The position numbers and the translations under genes were made by a program. Source: Zoogloeaceae bacterium (GTDB taxonomy: Bacteria > Pseudomonadota > Gammaproteobacteria > Burkholderiales > Rhodocyclaceae). From it: a stretch of DNA of 14,936 nucleotides. The stretch lies in NCBI GenBank assembly GCA_031259605.1, contig JAIRLE010000137.1:1-14936 (forward strand), in the 5' to 3' direction. Each line of letters opens with the position of its first letter. Position 1 is the first letter of the stretch. The notes under the pieces were generated by a model. The model made no database searches, was not told where the DNA came from, and worked only from the letters and a program-made list of their open reading frames with translations. Below are positions 14,790-14,936 of the stretch, one piece after another.

Positions 14790-14839
14790 TTCATCGTAAA
14801 ACTCACTCCGGCTTGAAACCCCGCCCGCAAGAAAGGCGC
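14790..14839 (+). repeat. Dispersed 50-bp repeat, copy 2
   Basis: This copy matches the reverse complement of 6854-6903 at 46 of 50 positions without gaps. Unlike copy 1 it is not followed by the complementary arm; instead AACCCCC at 14850-14856 pairs with GGGGGTT at 14866-14872 to form a shorter hairpin. The last 60 bases of the window are rich in C and G homopolymers, including nine G in a row near 14892-14900, which suggests unreliable sequence at an assembly end. Confidence 0.8.
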
Positions 14840-14936
14840 TGCGGTGGCGAACCCCCGCCCGGCCCGGGGGTTGGGCGCCGCCCAGGGCCAGGGGGGGGAA
14901 AAACCAACCCACAGGATGTGTTTCCGCCCGCCCGCC

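Overview
The window is GC-rich, densely coded proteobacterial chromosome. MSHA-type pilus genes, a WaaP/KdkA-like kinase gene of the type found in Pseudomonas, and an flgBCDEFG operon with a sigma-54-type promoter point to a Beta- or Gammaproteobacterium. I lean to Betaproteobacteria, by inference only.

Region 1 (16-6745, + strand) is a tightly packed pilus or type II secretion-type assembly operon. It encodes an MshL-like lipoprotein secretin, an MshE/GspE-like ATPase, an MshG/GspF-like platform protein, a one-TM protein of GspL/PilM-PilN plan and a one-TM protein of GspM/PilO plan. Genes overlap or lie within a few bases of each other. Together they would make an outer-membrane pore, a cytoplasmic motor and an inner-membrane platform. 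No pilin or prepilin peptidase gene is in the window, so the substrate fibre is unknown. The ATPase keeps the 24-5-24 residue plan of a c-di-GMP-binding MshEN domain but lacks the arginine of the RLG motif.

Region 2 (6746-8173) is accessory-looking. It holds a 19-bp perfect inverted repeat, one copy of a 50-bp dispersed repeat whose second copy lies at 14790-14839, a small kinase-like gene (7206-7832) whose HRD-type aspartate is replaced by serine, a roughly 115-bp remnant of an IS5-type transposase, and an A/C-rich tract with three copies of a 15-bp repeat.

Region 3 (8174-9538, - strand) is xseA, the large subunit of exonuclease VII. Related REP-like palindromes flank it on both sides.

Region 4 (9539-10136) is a 600-bp gap. 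It holds two perfect DnaA-box consensus sequences, one inside a 23-bp quasi-palindrome, a REP-type composite element bounded by 16-bp perfect inverted repeats, and a GG-N10-GC sigma-54 promoter 64 bases before the flgB start.

Region 5 (10137-14738, + strand) is flgB, flgC, flgD, flgE, flgF and flgG: the proximal and distal rod, hook cap and hook of the flagellum. The last 198 bases carry the second dispersed-repeat copy and a C/G-homopolymer-rich end, with no start of flgH visible.

I do not see a clearly new multi-gene system. The best leads are the modified MshEN domain, the kinase with an altered active site, the dispersed 50-bp repeat and the regulatory gap before flgB.
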